A DNA stretch of 64,000 nucleotides from an uncultured Ignatzschineria sp. (lineage in GTDB: Bacteria > Pseudomonadota > Gammaproteobacteria > Cardiobacteriales > Wohlfahrtiimonadaceae), in assembly GCA_945639195.1 (NCBI GenBank), contig CALZEE010000006.1, positions 1 to 64,000 on the forward strand, given 5' to 3'. Below are positions 25,997 to 37,022 of this stretch, one piece after another. How positions within the stretch are numbered: position 1 is the stretch's first letter; every line of letters starts with the position of its first letter. Made by a program: the position numbers and the translations under genes. Below the pieces are notes generated by a model, which made no database searches, was not told the origin of the DNA, and saw nothing but the letters and a program-made list of their open reading frames with translations.

Positions 25997-28330
25997 CTAA
26001 TTTGCCCCCTTAATTGAATGATAAAATGGTGTCTCACCGGCATATTCTGTCGGAATACGAACACAGCCCGCTGCAACTTTCTCAGAGATGCGTGAAGTGA
26101 AGCGACTTTCTGAATTCAATTCAGCCATCACTTGTGCTTCATCATTCGTATTGTTAAATGCAATACGTGCTCTGCTTGCAAGTGGTGTCTTCTGAAGCGC
26201 TGTACCACGTCTTACATAAGCATCTGTTGAGTAGATTGACGTTGTTGGTACTGCGAGTAAACCAGCTTTTTCAAGCGGTTTGTAATCAAATGACACGCCA
26301 CCAATCTCATTGGCTGTTTCGCCGAGCTTCGCGCTGTTTGCCGCCATCCATTTTGCAAGAATCTCTTCTGAGCTCACGTAATCAAAGCCTGAAAGTTCAA
26401 ACTGATTCCCAAGAACACGAAGGATTTTCCAAATAGGACGTGCTTCACCATGTGGCATACTTGCCGCTTGAAGCGACTGTACTTGACCCTCAAGGTTCAC
26501 AAAGCTACCAGAACTTTCAGCGTAAGCTGCGCCTGGGAGAATCACGTTTGCAACTGACTTAATTGTCTCACTTGCAAATGGTGTGATCGCAACCACCGCC
26601 TCTGCTGAGCGAAGCGCATTCATCACTTTTGCCGTTTCCACAAAATCAAACTCAGGATCAATCGCGCCCACTAAAACGTATGCTTTAAGCGGTGCATCGA
26701 TCATCGTTGCGATATTGCATCCTGCGGTTGTTAAACCAGTGATTGCCGCACCAGAGCTATTTGCGCCCTGTGTGAAGTAACCTAATTTAGCGCCAGAAAT
26801 ACGAGCAAGCTCTGCTGCAATCACTCGGATCGTTGCAAATTGTGGATGGCTGATCGCATCATGTCCTAAGACAATCCATGAGCGCTCACCATTTAAGAAT
26901 TGCGTTGCAATCTTATTCACAGATTCACTATGAGCCGTTTGACCATTCACAACACTCGTTAATTCTGTACGAATTGACGTGCCTTTCATCTCTGCCACTT
27001 TCACAAGGACTGCTGAAAGCTCATTCACCCAATCAAATGGATGAACGATGATCTCGGCATTCATTGCATGAAGCTGATCTGCGCTGTAAGAACCCATGAA
27101 GGAGACTTTTGCGTTGTTTTTCACAGCATCACGAACACGGATCGCTAAGATCGGTGCTTCCATACGGGGGTCTGCACCCACGAAGAACATTGAATCCAAT
27201 GCGTTGATTTCTGGAATCGTCACGCCTAATGCGCGGAACGTTGGCTCTGCTTTATCGCCGCTGAAATCACGCTGGTTAAAGCGATAATCAACATTGCTAA
27301 GCTTCAAGCCATCTTTTAACTCTTTAACGAGTTGTAATTCTTCTACTGATGCGATCGGAGAGACTAAAACGCCCACTTGATCCGCACCATATTTTTGAAT
27401 TGCGCCTTCAATGATGAGTTTTGTCGCTTTTAGCGCATCACTCCATGAAGCTTTCTCGAGTTCGCCTTGGCCGTTATCCATTAAAGGATGCGCCGCGCGA
27501 TCATCGCTTGAAAGTGATTCATAACTGAAACGATCTCTATCTGAGATCCATGGCTCATTAATCTCATCATTACGACGAGATACAACACGTGCGATCTTCC
27601 CACGAAGGGTATGAATCTCTGTGTTTGAACCCACACCATCATGAATACTGATCGAGTCATGGTTCATATATTCCCATGGACGCGCGCCGTATTTAGAAGG
27701 TTTTGCAGTTAATGCACCCACTGGGCAGATATCGATAATGTTTGATGACACTTCAGATACTAAAGCGTGTTGGATATAGGTTGTGATCTCTAAACGATCC
27801 CCACGATCCACCCCACCAAGCTCTCTCATGCCGGCAATTTCATCACCAAAACGCACACAACGAGTACATTGAATACAACGATTCATAAAGGTCTCAACGA
27901 GTGGACCGATATCAATTTTTTCAACGTGGCGTTTCTCTTCAGTATAGATCGAATTGTTTTGACCATATTCTGTTGAGAAGTCCTGTAACTCACATTCCCC
28001 ACCTTGGTCACAAATCGGACAATCTAGTGGGTGATTGATGAGTAAGAATTCCATGATGCCTTTTTGTGCAGCACGTGCTTTCTCATTACGTGTGCGGACA
28101 ATCATGCCATCCATAATTGGCGTTGCACATGCAGGCGCAGGTTTTGGCATACGCTCTACATCAACAAGACACATACGGCAGCTCGCTGCGATCGACAATT
28201 TATCGTGGTAGCAGAAACGAGGAATCGTAATCCCTTCTCTATCCGCAACCTCAATCAGCATTGTGCCTGCAGGTGCTTGGAATTCCTTACCATCAATATT
28301 AACGGTAAACATCTTCACTTCATTACTCAT
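25997..28330 (-). CDS. nuoG: NADH-quinone oxidoreductase subunit G (N7-less form)
   Basis: A 777-residue peripheral-arm subunit. The N-terminal 2Fe-2S cluster N1b is bound by cysteines near 40, 51, 54 and 68. N5 uses HPLDCPICDQGGEC, and N4 uses CIQCTRCVRF with a later IIDICPVG. The following molybdopterin-like region (from ARPWEYMNHDSI) has none of the four cysteines that bind the extra cluster N7 in E. coli, so this is the shorter mitochondrial/alpha-type NuoG. It overlaps nuoF by one base. Confidence 0.96.
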   Translation of the reverse strand: MSNEVKMFTVNIDGKEFQAPAGTMLIEVADREGITIPRFCYHDKLSIAASCRMCLVDVERMPKPAPACATPIMDGMIVRTRNEKARAAQKGIMEFLLINHPLDCPICDQGGECELQDFSTEYGQNNSIYTEEKRHVEKIDIGPLVETFMNRCIQCTRCVRFGDEIAGMRELGGVDRGDRLEITTYIQHALVSEVSSNIIDICPVGALTAKPSKYGARPWEYMNHDSISIHDGVGSNTEIHTLRGKIARVVSRRNDEINEPWISDRDRFSYESLSSDDRAAHPLMDNGQGELEKASWSDALKATKLIIEGAIQKYGADQVGVLVSPIASVEELQLVKELKDGLKLSNVDYRFNQRDFSGDKAEPTFRALGVTIPEINALDSMFFVGADPRMEAPILAIRVRDAVKNNAKVSFMGSYSADQLHAMNAEIIVHPFDWVNELSAVLVKVAEMKGTSIRTELTSVVNGQTAHSESVNKIATQFLNGERSWIVLGHDAISHPQFATIRVIAAELARISGAKLGYFTQGANSSGAAITGLTTAGCNIATMIDAPLKAYVLVGAIDPEFDFVETAKVMNALRSAEAVVAITPFASETIKSVANVILPGAAYAESSGSFVNLEGQVQSLQAASMPHGEARPIWKILRVLGNQFELSGFDYVSSEEILAKWMAANSAKLGETANEIGGVSFDYKPLEKAGLLAVPTTSIYSTDAYVRRGTALQKTPLASRARIAFNNTNDEAQVMAELNSESRFTSRISEKVAAGCVRIPTEYAGETPFYHSIKGAN

Positions 28331-29616
28331 TATTGAGCCCCCTCAACCATACTTCTGCCGTGCTCAATGTAGTATCTAAACTCTTCAGGGAAGTGTTTAA
28401 CAAAACTGATCACCGGCATCGCTGCAGCATCGCCAAGCGCACAGATTGTGCGTCCACCAATATTATTTGCAACGTGTAGTAAACGATCTAAATCTTCTGG
28501 ACGACCTTCGCCTTTTAAAATGCGATCCATAATTCTGAATAACCAGCCTGTTCCTTCACGGCATGGCGTACATTGTCCGCATGACTCGCTGAAGTAGAAG
28601 CTTGATAAGGTACGAAGTGCTTTGACCATATCTGTGGTTTCATCCATAACGATTACAGCACCCGAACCCATCATTGAGCCCGCGTGCTTCGCAATAGAGT
28701 CATAGTCCATGTTGGTTTCCATCATGATATGACCCGGAACCACTGGTACAGATGATCCTCCAGGAATAACCGCCTTGATCTTACGTCCTTTCCAGATACC
28801 GCCCGCAAGCTCTAAAAGATCCTTAAATGGTGTTCCCATTGGGATCTCGTAGTTACCTGGTTTTGCAACGTGTCCTGAAATAGAGAAGATCTTCTGACCA
28901 CCTGCGCCGGCAATCCCATGCTCTTTAAACCAGTCAGAACCGTTACGAATAATACGGCCCACTGATGCGAGAGACTCACAGTTATTGATTGTCGTTGGTT
29001 TACCATAAAGACCCACAGCTGCTGGGAATGGTGGTTTGAAGCGCGGTTGGCCTTTTTTACCTTCTAAAGATTCTAAAAGCGCCGTCTCTTCTCCACAGAT
29101 ATATGCCCCTGCCCCTAATGCGCCAAAGAGATCAATAGAGATCCCTGTTCCTTGGATGTTATCTCCAAGAAGGCCTGCATCACGTGCTTCTTGCACAGCT
29201 GCTTCAAAGCGTTTAAATGGCTCTTCACTGAACTCACCACGCATGTAGTTATAACCCACTTTTGCGCCAATCGCGTATGCTGCGATTGCCATTCCCTCAA
29301 CGAGGGCATGCGGGTTATAGCGTAGAATATCTCTATCCTTACAAGTGCCTGGCTCTGACTCATCCGAGTTACAAACGAGATAGCTACTGCCATCATCATT
29401 TTTCGGCATGAAGCTCCATTTAACACCTGTTGGGAATCCTGCACCACCACGTCCACGAAGCTCGGAAGCTTTTACCATGTCGATGACTTCTGCTTTGGAG
29501 AGTTCCCCTCTTAATATTTTTTTCCACCCATCGTAGCCACCTAAGCTCATGTAGGTCTCAAGAGACCATGACTTATCGTGACCGAGGGTGAAATAACAAA
29601 CTTCGTTTTGTACCAT
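28330..29616 (-). CDS. nuoF: NADH-quinone oxidoreductase subunit F
   Basis: A 428-residue subunit that oxidises NADH with FMN and carries cluster N3. Seen: the glycine-rich NADH/FMN site RGRGGAGFPTGVKW, ICGEETALLESLEGKKGQPR, and the 4Fe-4S motif ESCGQCTPCREG with a distal Cys in GGRTICALGD. The length is typical. One-base overlaps with nuoE and nuoG show tight coupling. Confidence 0.98.
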   Translation of the reverse strand: MVQNEVCYFTLGHDKSWSLETYMSLGGYDGWKKILRGELSKAEVIDMVKASELRGRGGAGFPTGVKWSFMPKNDDGSSYLVCNSDESEPGTCKDRDILRYNPHALVEGMAIAAYAIGAKVGYNYMRGEFSEEPFKRFEAAVQEARDAGLLGDNIQGTGISIDLFGALGAGAYICGEETALLESLEGKKGQPRFKPPFPAAVGLYGKPTTINNCESLASVGRIIRNGSDWFKEHGIAGAGGQKIFSISGHVAKPGNYEIPMGTPFKDLLELAGGIWKGRKIKAVIPGGSSVPVVPGHIMMETNMDYDSIAKHAGSMMGSGAVIVMDETTDMVKALRTLSSFYFSESCGQCTPCREGTGWLFRIMDRILKGEGRPEDLDRLLHVANNIGGRTICALGDAAAMPVISFVKHFPEEFRYYIEHGRSMVEGAQ

Positions 29617-30137
29617 TAGTTTGCCTCTTTATTATCTGCTCTTGATTCGATACGGTCGAGAATCGCATCTATTTTCTCAATCGTTAAATTCTCATGATAA
29701 ACATGATTAATTAAAGCCGCAGGCGCTGCTGTACAAGCCGCTAAGCACTCATCTTCTTTCTTAAGCGAAAAAAGACCGTCAGGAGTTGATTCCCCGGCCT
29801 TAATTCCTAAGCGATTCTCAACGTGCGCTAAGATCTCTTCTCCGCCGCGAAGCATACAAGAGATGTTAGTACAGATGAGGAGTGCATTCTTGCCACATGG
29901 CTTTAATGAATAGTTCGAATAAAACGATGCCACTTCATAAACTGCAATCGGTGATAAATCGAGATACTCGGCAATCGCATCCATCAATTCTGTGGTGAGA
30001 TAACCATCATTTTCGTGCTGAACTTCACGTAGTGCAGCAAGAAGCGCTGATTGCTTCCGATCTTCTGGGAAGCGCGCAAGCCAACGGTCGATTTCTGCTC
30101 TAGCGTGGCTGCTTAAAATACTTTCTCTATTTTTCAT
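29616..30137 (-). CDS. nuoE: NADH-quinone oxidoreductase subunit E
   Basis: A 173-residue thioredoxin-fold subunit carrying cluster N1a. The ligand pattern is CTNISCML with a downstream EDECLAACTAAPA. The N-terminal helical region (residues 1-80) is the family's docking segment onto NuoF. It precedes nuoF with a one-base overlap. Confidence 0.97.
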   Translation of the reverse strand: MKNRESILSSHARAEIDRWLARFPEDRKQSALLAALREVQHENDGYLTTELMDAIAEYLDLSPIAVYEVASFYSNYSLKPCGKNALLICTNISCMLRGGEEILAHVENRLGIKAGESTPDGLFSLKKEDECLAACTAAPAALINHVYHENLTIEKIDAILDRIESRADNKEAN

Positions 30138-30169
30138 CTTAGCTACTCTATACTTTGTAATTCGTAAAA

Positions 30170-31435
30170 TTAGCGGTCAATATCCCCAAATACCATGTCT
30201 TGCGTTCCGATGACTGCCACTAAGTCAGACAACATGTGGCGATGAGCCATCTCTTCTGTTGCTGATAAATGAGCAAAGCCTGGCGCTCTTAATTTCACAC
30301 GGTAAGGTTTGTTGGCGCCATCTGATACTAGATAAACCCCAAACTCACCCTTAGGATGCTCAACGGCAGCATATGATTCCCCTTCAGGAACACAGAAGCC
30401 TTCCGTAAAGACCTTAAACTGTTGGATCAACGCTTCCATTCCCTCTTTAACATCACGTCTTTGAGGAATAGTCACTCGCGTATCTTCGCTCATTACAGGG
30501 CCCTTGTTCTCACGGAGCCATGCAATACACTGTCTCATAATGCTCACTGATTGCACCATCTCTTCCATTCTTACGAGGAAGCGGTCATAACAGTCGCCAT
30601 TCACACCGACAGGTACTTCAAAGTCGAGCTTATCGTACACTGAGTAAGGTTGTGTTTTACGAAGATCCCATGCAACGCCTGAACCACGGAGCATTGGGCC
30701 TGTAAAGCCAAGCTCAATCGCACGCTCTGCAGTGACCACACCGATACCGACAACACGGCCTTTCCAGATACGGTTACCGACTAAGAGATCGCGATATTCA
30801 ACCATATGTTCATTGATAAAGCGGTCACAGAAATCTTCTAAGAAGTCTAAAACATCGCCTTGACGTGCCTTGTTGATGCGCGCAAGTTTCTTCTTAGATC
30901 TGAATTTGCTTGGCTCATATTGTGGCATCTGGTTAGGAAGGTCTTTTGCAACACCCCCAACACGATAGTAGAACGGGTGAATACGTGCGCCTGTGATTGC
31001 TTCTTGTACGTCATAAAGCTCTTCACGGTCACGGAAACAGTAGAGAAGCATTGCCATCGCACCAAGGTCATGCCCGTGAGCACCGAGCCACATTAAGTGG
31101 TTCATGATACGTGTGGTTTCATCCATTAATACGCGGATGTATTGTGCTCTCTCTGGCACTTCGATCTCGAGCAATTTTTCAACTGCTAAAACGAAAGCAT
31201 GTTCGTTATTGAGGCATGAACAGTAATCAAGGCGGTCAAGATAACCAATTGATTGCGTGTATGGCTTTGCTTCCATGAGCTTTTCAGTCCCACGGTGTAA
31301 AAGGCCAATATGCACGTCTGCACGCTCAACCGTCTCTCCTCGAAGTTCGAGGATCATACGCATTACACCATGCGCCGCCGGATGTTGAGGTCCGAAGTTG
31401 ATGGTGTAGTTTTCAATATTTGTTGCTGTAGTCAT
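30170..31435 (-). CDS. nuoD: NADH-quinone oxidoreductase subunit D (not fused to C)
   Basis: A 421-residue subunit of the 49-kDa family that forms the quinone-binding site with NuoB. Visible: [25 protein letters not shown], and DPCF-like positions replaced as usual by the C-terminal DMVFGDIDR. It is a separate gene from nuoC, whereas E. coli has a nuoCD fusion. The gap to nuoC is 8 bases. Confidence 0.98.
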   Translation of the reverse strand: MTTATNIENYTINFGPQHPAAHGVMRMILELRGETVERADVHIGLLHRGTEKLMEAKPYTQSIGYLDRLDYCSCLNNEHAFVLAVEKLLEIEVPERAQYIRVLMDETTRIMNHLMWLGAHGHDLGAMAMLLYCFRDREELYDVQEAITGARIHPFYYRVGGVAKDLPNQMPQYEPSKFRSKKKLARINKARQGDVLDFLEDFCDRFINEHMVEYRDLLVGNRIWKGRVVGIGVVTAERAIELGFTGPMLRGSGVAWDLRKTQPYSVYDKLDFEVPVGVNGDCYDRFLVRMEEMVQSVSIMRQCIAWLRENKGPVMSEDTRVTIPQRRDVKEGMEALIQQFKVFTEGFCVPEGESYAAVEHPKGEFGVYLVSDGANKPYRVKLRAPGFAHLSATEEMAHRHMLSDLVAVIGTQDMVFGDIDR

Positions 31436-31443
31436 AATTGTTA

Positions 31444-32142
31444 TTACCCCTTACGAATCATACGTGGAATATTGACGCGTGACTCAATAGAGACCGGTTG
31501 ATAAACCACACGGCGTAACGCTTCATCGTAGATCACTTCAACATTCCCTGTTAATGGGAAGTCTTTACGAAGTGGGTGACCGATGAAACCATAGTCCGTT
31601 AAAATTCGACGTAAATCTGGGTGATTTCTGAAGGCGATACCAAACATATCGAATACTTCACGCTCATACCAGTTTGCACCACTCCAAATATCCACGACAG
31701 AGTCAACCATTGGGATCGCATTGTTCTGCTCGCCATCTAAATAGGTTTTGACACGGATACGTGAGTTGTGGGTGAGTGATAAAAGATGATAAACAACGGC
31801 AAAGCGCTCAGTCATTGAGGCTTTGTAAGCTGTTGCTTCAAGCTGATCGCCAGAACGGCCGACTGCTTGTGGATTCGTACCACGGCTAAAACCGTGATTA
31901 GATGCTTCCACATCCCACTCAGTTAAACCGTAAGCTGCGTAGTCAACCGCAGTAATATCTGTCACTTGCTCGAATTTAAGTTCGTCATTATGACGAAGCA
32001 CTTCCATCACTTCATGAACCGTTTCAGGTGCAATCGTAATTGTGAGCTCGCCCACATTAAGGACAGATTTTAAAATCTTGTCGCCGAGAATTCCCGTGAC
32101 TGATTCAAGCAGTTCTTCAGGATTTCTAATAAACTTAGCCAT
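31444..32142 (-). CDS. nuoC: NADH-quinone oxidoreductase subunit C
   Basis: A 232-residue subunit of the 30-kDa family in the connecting module. The signature [24 protein letters not shown] (residues about 155-180) followed by [17 protein letters not shown] is diagnostic. An insert between the N-terminal strands ([19 protein letters not shown]) makes it somewhat longer than average. It lies 7 bases after nuoB. Confidence 0.97.
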   Translation of the reverse strand: MAKFIRNPEELLESVTGILGDKILKSVLNVGELTITIAPETVHEVMEVLRHNDELKFEQVTDITAVDYAAYGLTEWDVEASNHGFSRGTNPQAVGRSGDQLEATAYKASMTERFAVVYHLLSLTHNSRIRVKTYLDGEQNNAIPMVDSVVDIWSGANWYEREVFDMFGIAFRNHPDLRRILTDYGFIGHPLRKDFPLTGNVEVIYDEALRRVVYQPVSIESRVNIPRMIRKG

Positions 32143-32149
32143 CTTTCAC

Positions 32150-32635
32150 CTACCCTAATCTTGCAATCGTACTGGTGCGTTTAATCTTGTCATGAAGACG
32201 TAAGATTCCGAACATCAATGCTTCAGCCGTTGGTGGGCATCCTGGAACGTAAACATCCACAGGAACCACTCTGTCTGAACCACGAACCACCGAATAAGAG
32301 TAGTGATAGTAACCACCCCCATTAGCACATGAACCCATTGAGATAACCCATTTTGGTTCAGGCATCTGGTCATATACTTTACGAAGTGGAATCGCCATCT
32401 TGTTGGTGAGTGTTCCGGCAATGATCATGAGGTCGGACTGTCTTGGTGATGCCCTAAATACGGCGCCCCCGAATCTGTCCAAGTCATATCTTGCCGCTCC
32501 CACGTGCATCATTTCGAGTGCACAACAAGCAAGACCAAAGGTTACAGGCCATAAAGAACCTGTCCTAGCCCAGTTAATTGCCGAATCAAGAGTGGTTGTT
32601 ACAAAACCCTCTTCTAATCTAGCTTCTAATCCCAT
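32150..32635 (-). CDS. nuoB: NADH-quinone oxidoreductase subunit B
   Basis: A 161-residue subunit carrying cluster N2, the electron donor to quinone. The tandem cysteines are in [12 protein letters not shown], with the other two in [16 protein letters not shown] and [13 protein letters not shown]. The start codon overlaps the end of nuoA by 10 bases, indicating coupled translation. Confidence 0.98.
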   Translation of the reverse strand: MGLEARLEEGFVTTTLDSAINWARTGSLWPVTFGLACCALEMMHVGAARYDLDRFGGAVFRASPRQSDLMIIAGTLTNKMAIPLRKVYDQMPEPKWVISMGSCANGGGYYHYSYSVVRGSDRVVPVDVYVPGCPPTAEALMFGILRLHDKIKRTSTIARLG

Positions 32636-32979
32636 TCAAGCGCCCCTTTCTTCCATTCATACGCGAAACCAACCGTTAAAAGAACGAGGAAGACAACCAC
32701 TGCCATAATGCCGGGTAATCCAATCATCTTTAAGGCAGTTGCCCACGGAATAAGGAAGATTAACTCTAAGTCAAAAACAATAAAAAGAATTGCGATAAGA
32801 AAGAAGCGGACATCAAACTTCATACGGGCATCTTCAAATGCCTCAAATCCGCTCTCATATGGAGACAGCTTTTCAGCACTAGGCTTACTCGGGCTCAAGT
32901 AGTAGCCAAGGGCAACAAGAATGCCGGCAAAGGCGATACTGAAGCCTACAAAGACCGCTATAGGAAGATATTCCATCAT
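32626..32979 (-). CDS. nuoA: NADH-quinone oxidoreductase subunit A
   Basis: A 117-residue three-helix membrane subunit. The first helix is followed by the [23 protein letters not shown] segment with its conserved acids. First gene of the 14-gene nuo operon. ATG 32979 is chosen over a TTG at 32985; GGAGG lies upstream of both. The 195 bases between it and the divergent amidohydrolase gene must hold the operon promoter, but no box is convincing. Confidence 0.95.
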   Translation of the reverse strand: MMEYLPIAVFVGFSIAFAGILVALGYYLSPSKPSAEKLSPYESGFEAFEDARMKFDVRFFLIAILFIVFDLELIFLIPWATALKMIGLPGIMAVVVFLVLLTVGFAYEWKKGALEWD

Positions 32980-33174
32980 AGCCAATTTTCCTCCAAGACT
33001 CTGATATTACTCATAGATTGATATAAACAAGTGCAAAGCCTACCCGGATCTCCCCCGAATATGCTTCTAAACTCTTACATGAAATTGTATCCTAACTCCT
33101 CTATACTAATGGATTAAGCGATAAAGTTAAAGTCTATCGTTAATTAAACTTGACCTAAAATGGAAGGCGCCGGC

Positions 33175-34374
33175 ATGCTATCAAAAATCCTCAAAACCCC
33201 TGATTCAAGCCTCATTCGATTTCTTCAAGAGAACGATGAAAAATTCCGTCACTTACGACAAAAGCTCCATGCAAATCCTGAGCTTTCACGTGCCGAATTT
33301 GAGACCGCTAACCTCATCGAATCGCTACTTCAGTCTTGGAATATTAAGACCGAACGCCTCTCAAACACTGGCGTAATCGGCATCTTGCAAAAAGGCGATT
33401 ATCAAAACGGGAAACGTATTGGTCTTCGCGCAGACACAGATGCCCTGCCCATTCACGAAAAAGGCGACCTGCCCTACGCTTCTAAAAACCCCGGCGTAAT
33501 GCATGCTTGTGGCCATGACGGCCACACAACAATGCTCCTTGCCGCAGCGCAATATTTAGCAGAAGCAGCAACCTTTGATGGCACGATTATCTTTATCTTC
33601 CAGCCCGATGAAGAAGATCAAGCGGGTGCAAGACAAATGGTAGAAGATGGGCTGTTTGAGAAATTCCCCATGGATGCGGTATTCGCGGTTCATAACTTCC
33701 CCGGCGCAAGACAAGGTCAAATACTCATTAAACGAGGTCCGCAAATGGCGGGAACTTGTGAAGTACATATAGATGTATTCTCAAAAGGCGGACATGCAGC
33801 GCACCCTTATCAAACAACTGATAGCGTACTTGTCGCTTCTGAAATTGTTGTGGGACTTCAATCAATTATCTCGCGCAATATCTCAGGTCTTGATTCCGCT
33901 GTAATCACGATTGGCGCTATTCATGGAGGACATGCCAACAACGTCATCCCGAATAAAGTCTCGTTACTCGGAACGCTCCGCTACTTTGACTTAAAAGTGC
34001 GGGATCTTATCAAAACGCGCATTCATAATCTCGCCAATGGCATCTGCCAAGCCTATGGCGCAACCTGCGAAGTAAGACTCATTGACGGTTATATCCCGAC
34101 AATCAATCACGATGCTCAAACTGATATTGCGATTGAAGCGATTGAAACACTGATCCAGCCGGACTACATCACTCGCGATAAAGTCGCATCTATGGGCGCA
34201 GAAGATTTTGGCTTTATGTTGCACGAATGTCCGGGGGCTTATTTCTATATAGGTAACGATAAAGATCATAACTTTACAGGTCTTCACACCGATCAATATG
34301 ACTTCAATGATGACAACATTCTTGTCGGAGGCGCTACCTGGGCAACCTTGGCATTACACTTCCTCAAAAAATAA
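33175..34374 (+). CDS. M20 family amidohydrolase (hippurate/IAA-amino-acid hydrolase type)
   Basis: A roughly 399-residue zinc or manganese metallohydrolase of peptidase family M20D, cleaving N-acyl or amide bonds of amino-acid conjugates. Seen: LRQKLHANPELSRAEFET, the metal site ACGHDGHTTMLL, the catalytic acid pair in FIFQPDEEDQAGARQM, and the dimerisation insert with KGGHAAHPYQT. ATG 33175 is chosen because GGAAGG ends 7 bases upstream; an in-frame ATG at 33160 lacks a site. It stands alone, divergent from nuoA. The substrate is unknown. Confidence 0.87.
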   Translation: MLSKILKTPDSSLIRFLQENDEKFRHLRQKLHANPELSRAEFETANLIESLLQSWNIKTERLSNTGVIGILQKGDYQNGKRIGLRADTDALPIHEKGDLPYASKNPGVMHACGHDGHTTMLLAAAQYLAEAATFDGTIIFIFQPDEEDQAGARQMVEDGLFEKFPMDAVFAVHNFPGARQGQILIKRGPQMAGTCEVHIDVFSKGGHAAHPYQTTDSVLVASEIVVGLQSIISRNISGLDSAVITIGAIHGGHANNVIPNKVSLLGTLRYFDLKVRDLIKTRIHNLANGICQAYGATCEVRLIDGYIPTINHDAQTDIAIEAIETLIQPDYITRDKVASMGAEDFGFMLHECPGAYFYIGNDKDHNFTGLHTDQYDFNDDNILVGGATWATLALHFLKK

Positions 34375-34653
34375 TCAAAAATCTTTGAGATTTATGACAC
34401 AAGTCAGAAATTCTTAGGGAGAAATTTTCAAATAATTCTCTAAAGATTCTTAAAAGTCATTTGAGAATTTATTGAGAACGTTTCAACAAAAAACACCTGA
34501 AAAATTCACCTTGCACAAATCCCCACAGAAAGCCGCGGGAATCGTTGCGCAAAAGTGAATTTCTTCTTACACTAAACATCTTCAAGAATCGCTGCATAGA
34601 GAGTTCTTCCCTATGCAGTTTGATTGAGTACTTTTTAAAGCGATTTAACACAT

Positions 34654-36357
34654 ATGAAAACTAGCCAATTTTTAATTACTACGCTTCGCGACACGCCTAA
34701 TGACGCGGAGATCAAATCCCATCAATTGATGCTCAGAGCCGGCCTTATTCGCCGTGTTACCTCTGGGATCTATAGCTGGAGCCCGCTTGGCTTACGCGTT
34801 TTGAAAAAAACCGAAAACATCGTCCGTGAAGAGATGAACAGAGCCGGTGCACTCGAAATGTTAATGCCCTCAGCACAACCTGCAGAGCTCTGGATTGAGT
34901 CTGGCCGTTGGGAACAATTTGGCCCGGAACTTCTTCGCTTTAAAGATCGTCACACTCGTGAATATTGCCTTGGCCCGACACATGAAGAAGTGATTACTGA
35001 CTTTGCACGCCAAGAATTGAAGAGCTATCGCCAATTGCCGATCAACTTCTACCAAATCCAATGGAAATTCCGTGATGAGATCCGCCCACGTTTCGGCGTC
35101 ATGCGTTCACGCGAATTCCTCATGAAAGATGCGTACTCATTCCATATTGATGCGGAATCTTTAGATGAAACGTACAACAAAATGTACGATGCCTACTCAA
35201 ACGTTCTTAATCGTTTAGAGCTTGAGTATCGCGCTGTATTTGCAGACTCAGGCGCGATTGGCGGTAGTAAATCACAAGAATTCCACGTGGTGACGCAAGC
35301 CGGTGAAGATGCCATTGTGTACTCAACCGAATCAGACTATGCAGCCAACGTAGAAGCGGCTGAAGCCGTTGCAGTCGGCACTCGCGCAGAAGGCGTTGTC
35401 GCACTAAAAAAACTTGAAACACCAAACGTCCATTCTATTGAAGATCTTGCACAATTCCTTAACTCTCCTGCAGAGATGCATCTTAAAACGCTTATCCTTA
35501 AAGGCGTTAAAGATGAACTTATCGCAGTGTGCTTACGTGGCGACCATGAGCTTAACGAAGTGAAAGCTGAAAACTCTGGTCTTTTCAAAACGCCGCTTGA
35601 ATTCGCAACAGATGAAGAGATCCTTGAGCAACTCGGTACAACTCCGGGCTCTATTGGTCCTGTGAATCTTCCTATTCGCATGATCTTTGACAGACAAGCT
35701 GCGCTTATGAGCGACTTTAGCTGTGGTGCGAACGAAACAGGCTTCCACTTCATCGGCGCTAACATCGGCCGCGACCTTCCTGAACCTGAGGTAATGGATC
35801 TTCGTGAAATCAAAGTCGGCGATCCTTCACCATGCGGTAAAGGTAAGATTGCGATGGCGCGCGGGATTGAAGTGGGTCATATCTTCCAACTCGGCGACCG
35901 TTACTCAAAAGCGATGAACGCAACCGTGCTTGATCAAAATGGTAAGGCAACTGTCATGCAGATGGGTTGTTACGGAATCGGTGTAACGCGTATCGTAGCG
36001 GCTGCTATTGAACAACGTAACGATGAGTCAGGCATCATCTGGCCACGCGCAATCGCACCATTTACAGTATCACTCATTCCGATGAACTACGGTAAATCTG
36101 AACTCGTAAAAGAGACTACAGATAAGCTCTACGATGAATTGATGGCGCTTGGCGTTGATGTCCTCTTAGAAGACCGCAACGTTCGCCCAGGCGAAGCATT
36201 CAGCGACCATGAATTAATCGGTATCCCATACCGCATTGTGATTGGTGATCGTACACTTAAAAACAACGAAGTAGAATTCAAAGGCCGCACAGATAGCGAA
36301 GCAACAATGGTTGCAGCATCTGAAATCCTCGACTTCATTAAAGCAAAACTCGCATAG
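34654..36357 (+). CDS. proS: Proline-tRNA ligase
   Basis: A 567-residue bacterial-type class II ProRS that charges tRNA-Pro. Seen: class II motif 1 around [16 protein letters not shown], motif 2 [17 protein letters not shown], the YbaK-like editing insert (about residues 235-390) that removes Ala-tRNA-Pro, motif 3 [13 protein letters not shown] and the anticodon-binding domain. The ribosome binding site is weak. A rho-independent terminator follows, and repeat array B starts just beyond it. Confidence 0.98.
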   Translation: MKTSQFLITTLRDTPNDAEIKSHQLMLRAGLIRRVTSGIYSWSPLGLRVLKKTENIVREEMNRAGALEMLMPSAQPAELWIESGRWEQFGPELLRFKDRHTREYCLGPTHEEVITDFARQELKSYRQLPINFYQIQWKFRDEIRPRFGVMRSREFLMKDAYSFHIDAESLDETYNKMYDAYSNVLNRLELEYRAVFADSGAIGGSKSQEFHVVTQAGEDAIVYSTESDYAANVEAAEAVAVGTRAEGVVALKKLETPNVHSIEDLAQFLNSPAEMHLKTLILKGVKDELIAVCLRGDHELNEVKAENSGLFKTPLEFATDEEILEQLGTTPGSIGPVNLPIRMIFDRQAALMSDFSCGANETGFHFIGANIGRDLPEPEVMDLREIKVGDPSPCGKGKIAMARGIEVGHIFQLGDRYSKAMNATVLDQNGKATVMQMGCYGIGVTRIVAAAIEQRNDESGIIWPRAIAPFTVSLIPMNYGKSELVKETTDKLYDELMALGVDVLLEDRNVRPGEAFSDHELIGIPYRIVIGDRTLKNNEVEFKGRTDSEATMVAASEILDFIKAKLA

Positions 36358-36397
36358 TAGTAATTAGGGCGGTTCTCCGCCCTTGCGAATAGCAACA

Positions 36398-36430
36398 GCC
36401 CTTAAACGATTTCCGTTTAGGGGCTTTTTT
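36398..36430 (+). terminator. Terminator after proS
   Basis: GCCCTTAAACG pairs with CGTTTAGGGGC (11 bp with one G-T) around ATTTC and is followed by six Ts. A shorter GGGCGG/CCGCCC hairpin lies just before it. Confidence 0.92.
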
Positions 36431-36439
36431 ATGTGAATA

Positions 36440-36957
36440 GCGAAATACATCGTGCATTTAACGCCGGATAGAACGTTCAATGCCCTTCTCAAAGCTGATG
36501 CGCCGGCATTAGGGCGAACTCATCATCTGCTAGATCTTCTTAATGACCTTTTGATATTCTCCGCTAAAATTCCCGGCATTTAAAAAAACGAAATAGCACC
36601 TTGACTGCTGGCGCGCGATTCCTAAAAGCATGCAAGCATTCGACCCAGCTTTGAGTGAGCCTCTATTCACAATCATCACCGCGGAAATACATCGTGCATT
36701 TGACGCCGGATAGAACGTTCAATGCCCTTCTCAAAGCTGATGCGCCGGCATTAGGGCGAACTCATCATCTGCTAGATCTTCTTAATGACCTTTTGATATT
36801 CTCCGCTAAAATTCCCGGCATTTAAAAAAACGAAATAGCACCTTGACTGCTGGCGCGCGATTCCTAAAAGCATGCAAGCATTCGACCCAGCTTTGAGTGA
36901 GCTTCTATTCTCAACCATCACCGCAAAATACATCGTGCATTTAACGCCGGATATTTC
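36440..36957. repeat. Intergenic repeat array B (two units of about 241 bp plus a partial)
   Basis: AAATACATCGTGCATTT recurs at about 36443, 36685 and 36926, giving a 241-242-bp direct repeat with two nearly identical full units and about 35 bases of a third. Each unit contains GCCCT / AGGGC arms around GCCGGCATT and the shared core GCTGGCGCG...GTGAGC (36607-36660 and 36849-36902). The core aligns with array A in reverse orientation and with array C. No coding sense was found. The array lies between the convergent ends of proS and tsaB, bounded by terminators on both sides. Confidence 0.93.
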
Positions 36958-36966
36958 AGACAAAGA

Positions 36967-36991
36967 AAAACCCACTTATAAAGTGGGTTTT
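36967..36991 (-). terminator. Terminator after tsaB
   Basis: AAAACCCACTT and AAGTGGGTTTT form an 11-bp stem with an ATA loop, 32 bases beyond the tsaB stop and abutting the end of array B. Confidence 0.88.
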
Positions 36992-37022
36992 CGTGTTTAT
37001 ATCAATGATGAAATCATCCTGC

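Noticed and set aside
35337..35813. Serine-rich 158-codon frame antisense to proS
   Set aside because: It is a shadow of proS codon usage, with no recognisable domain or ribosome binding site.
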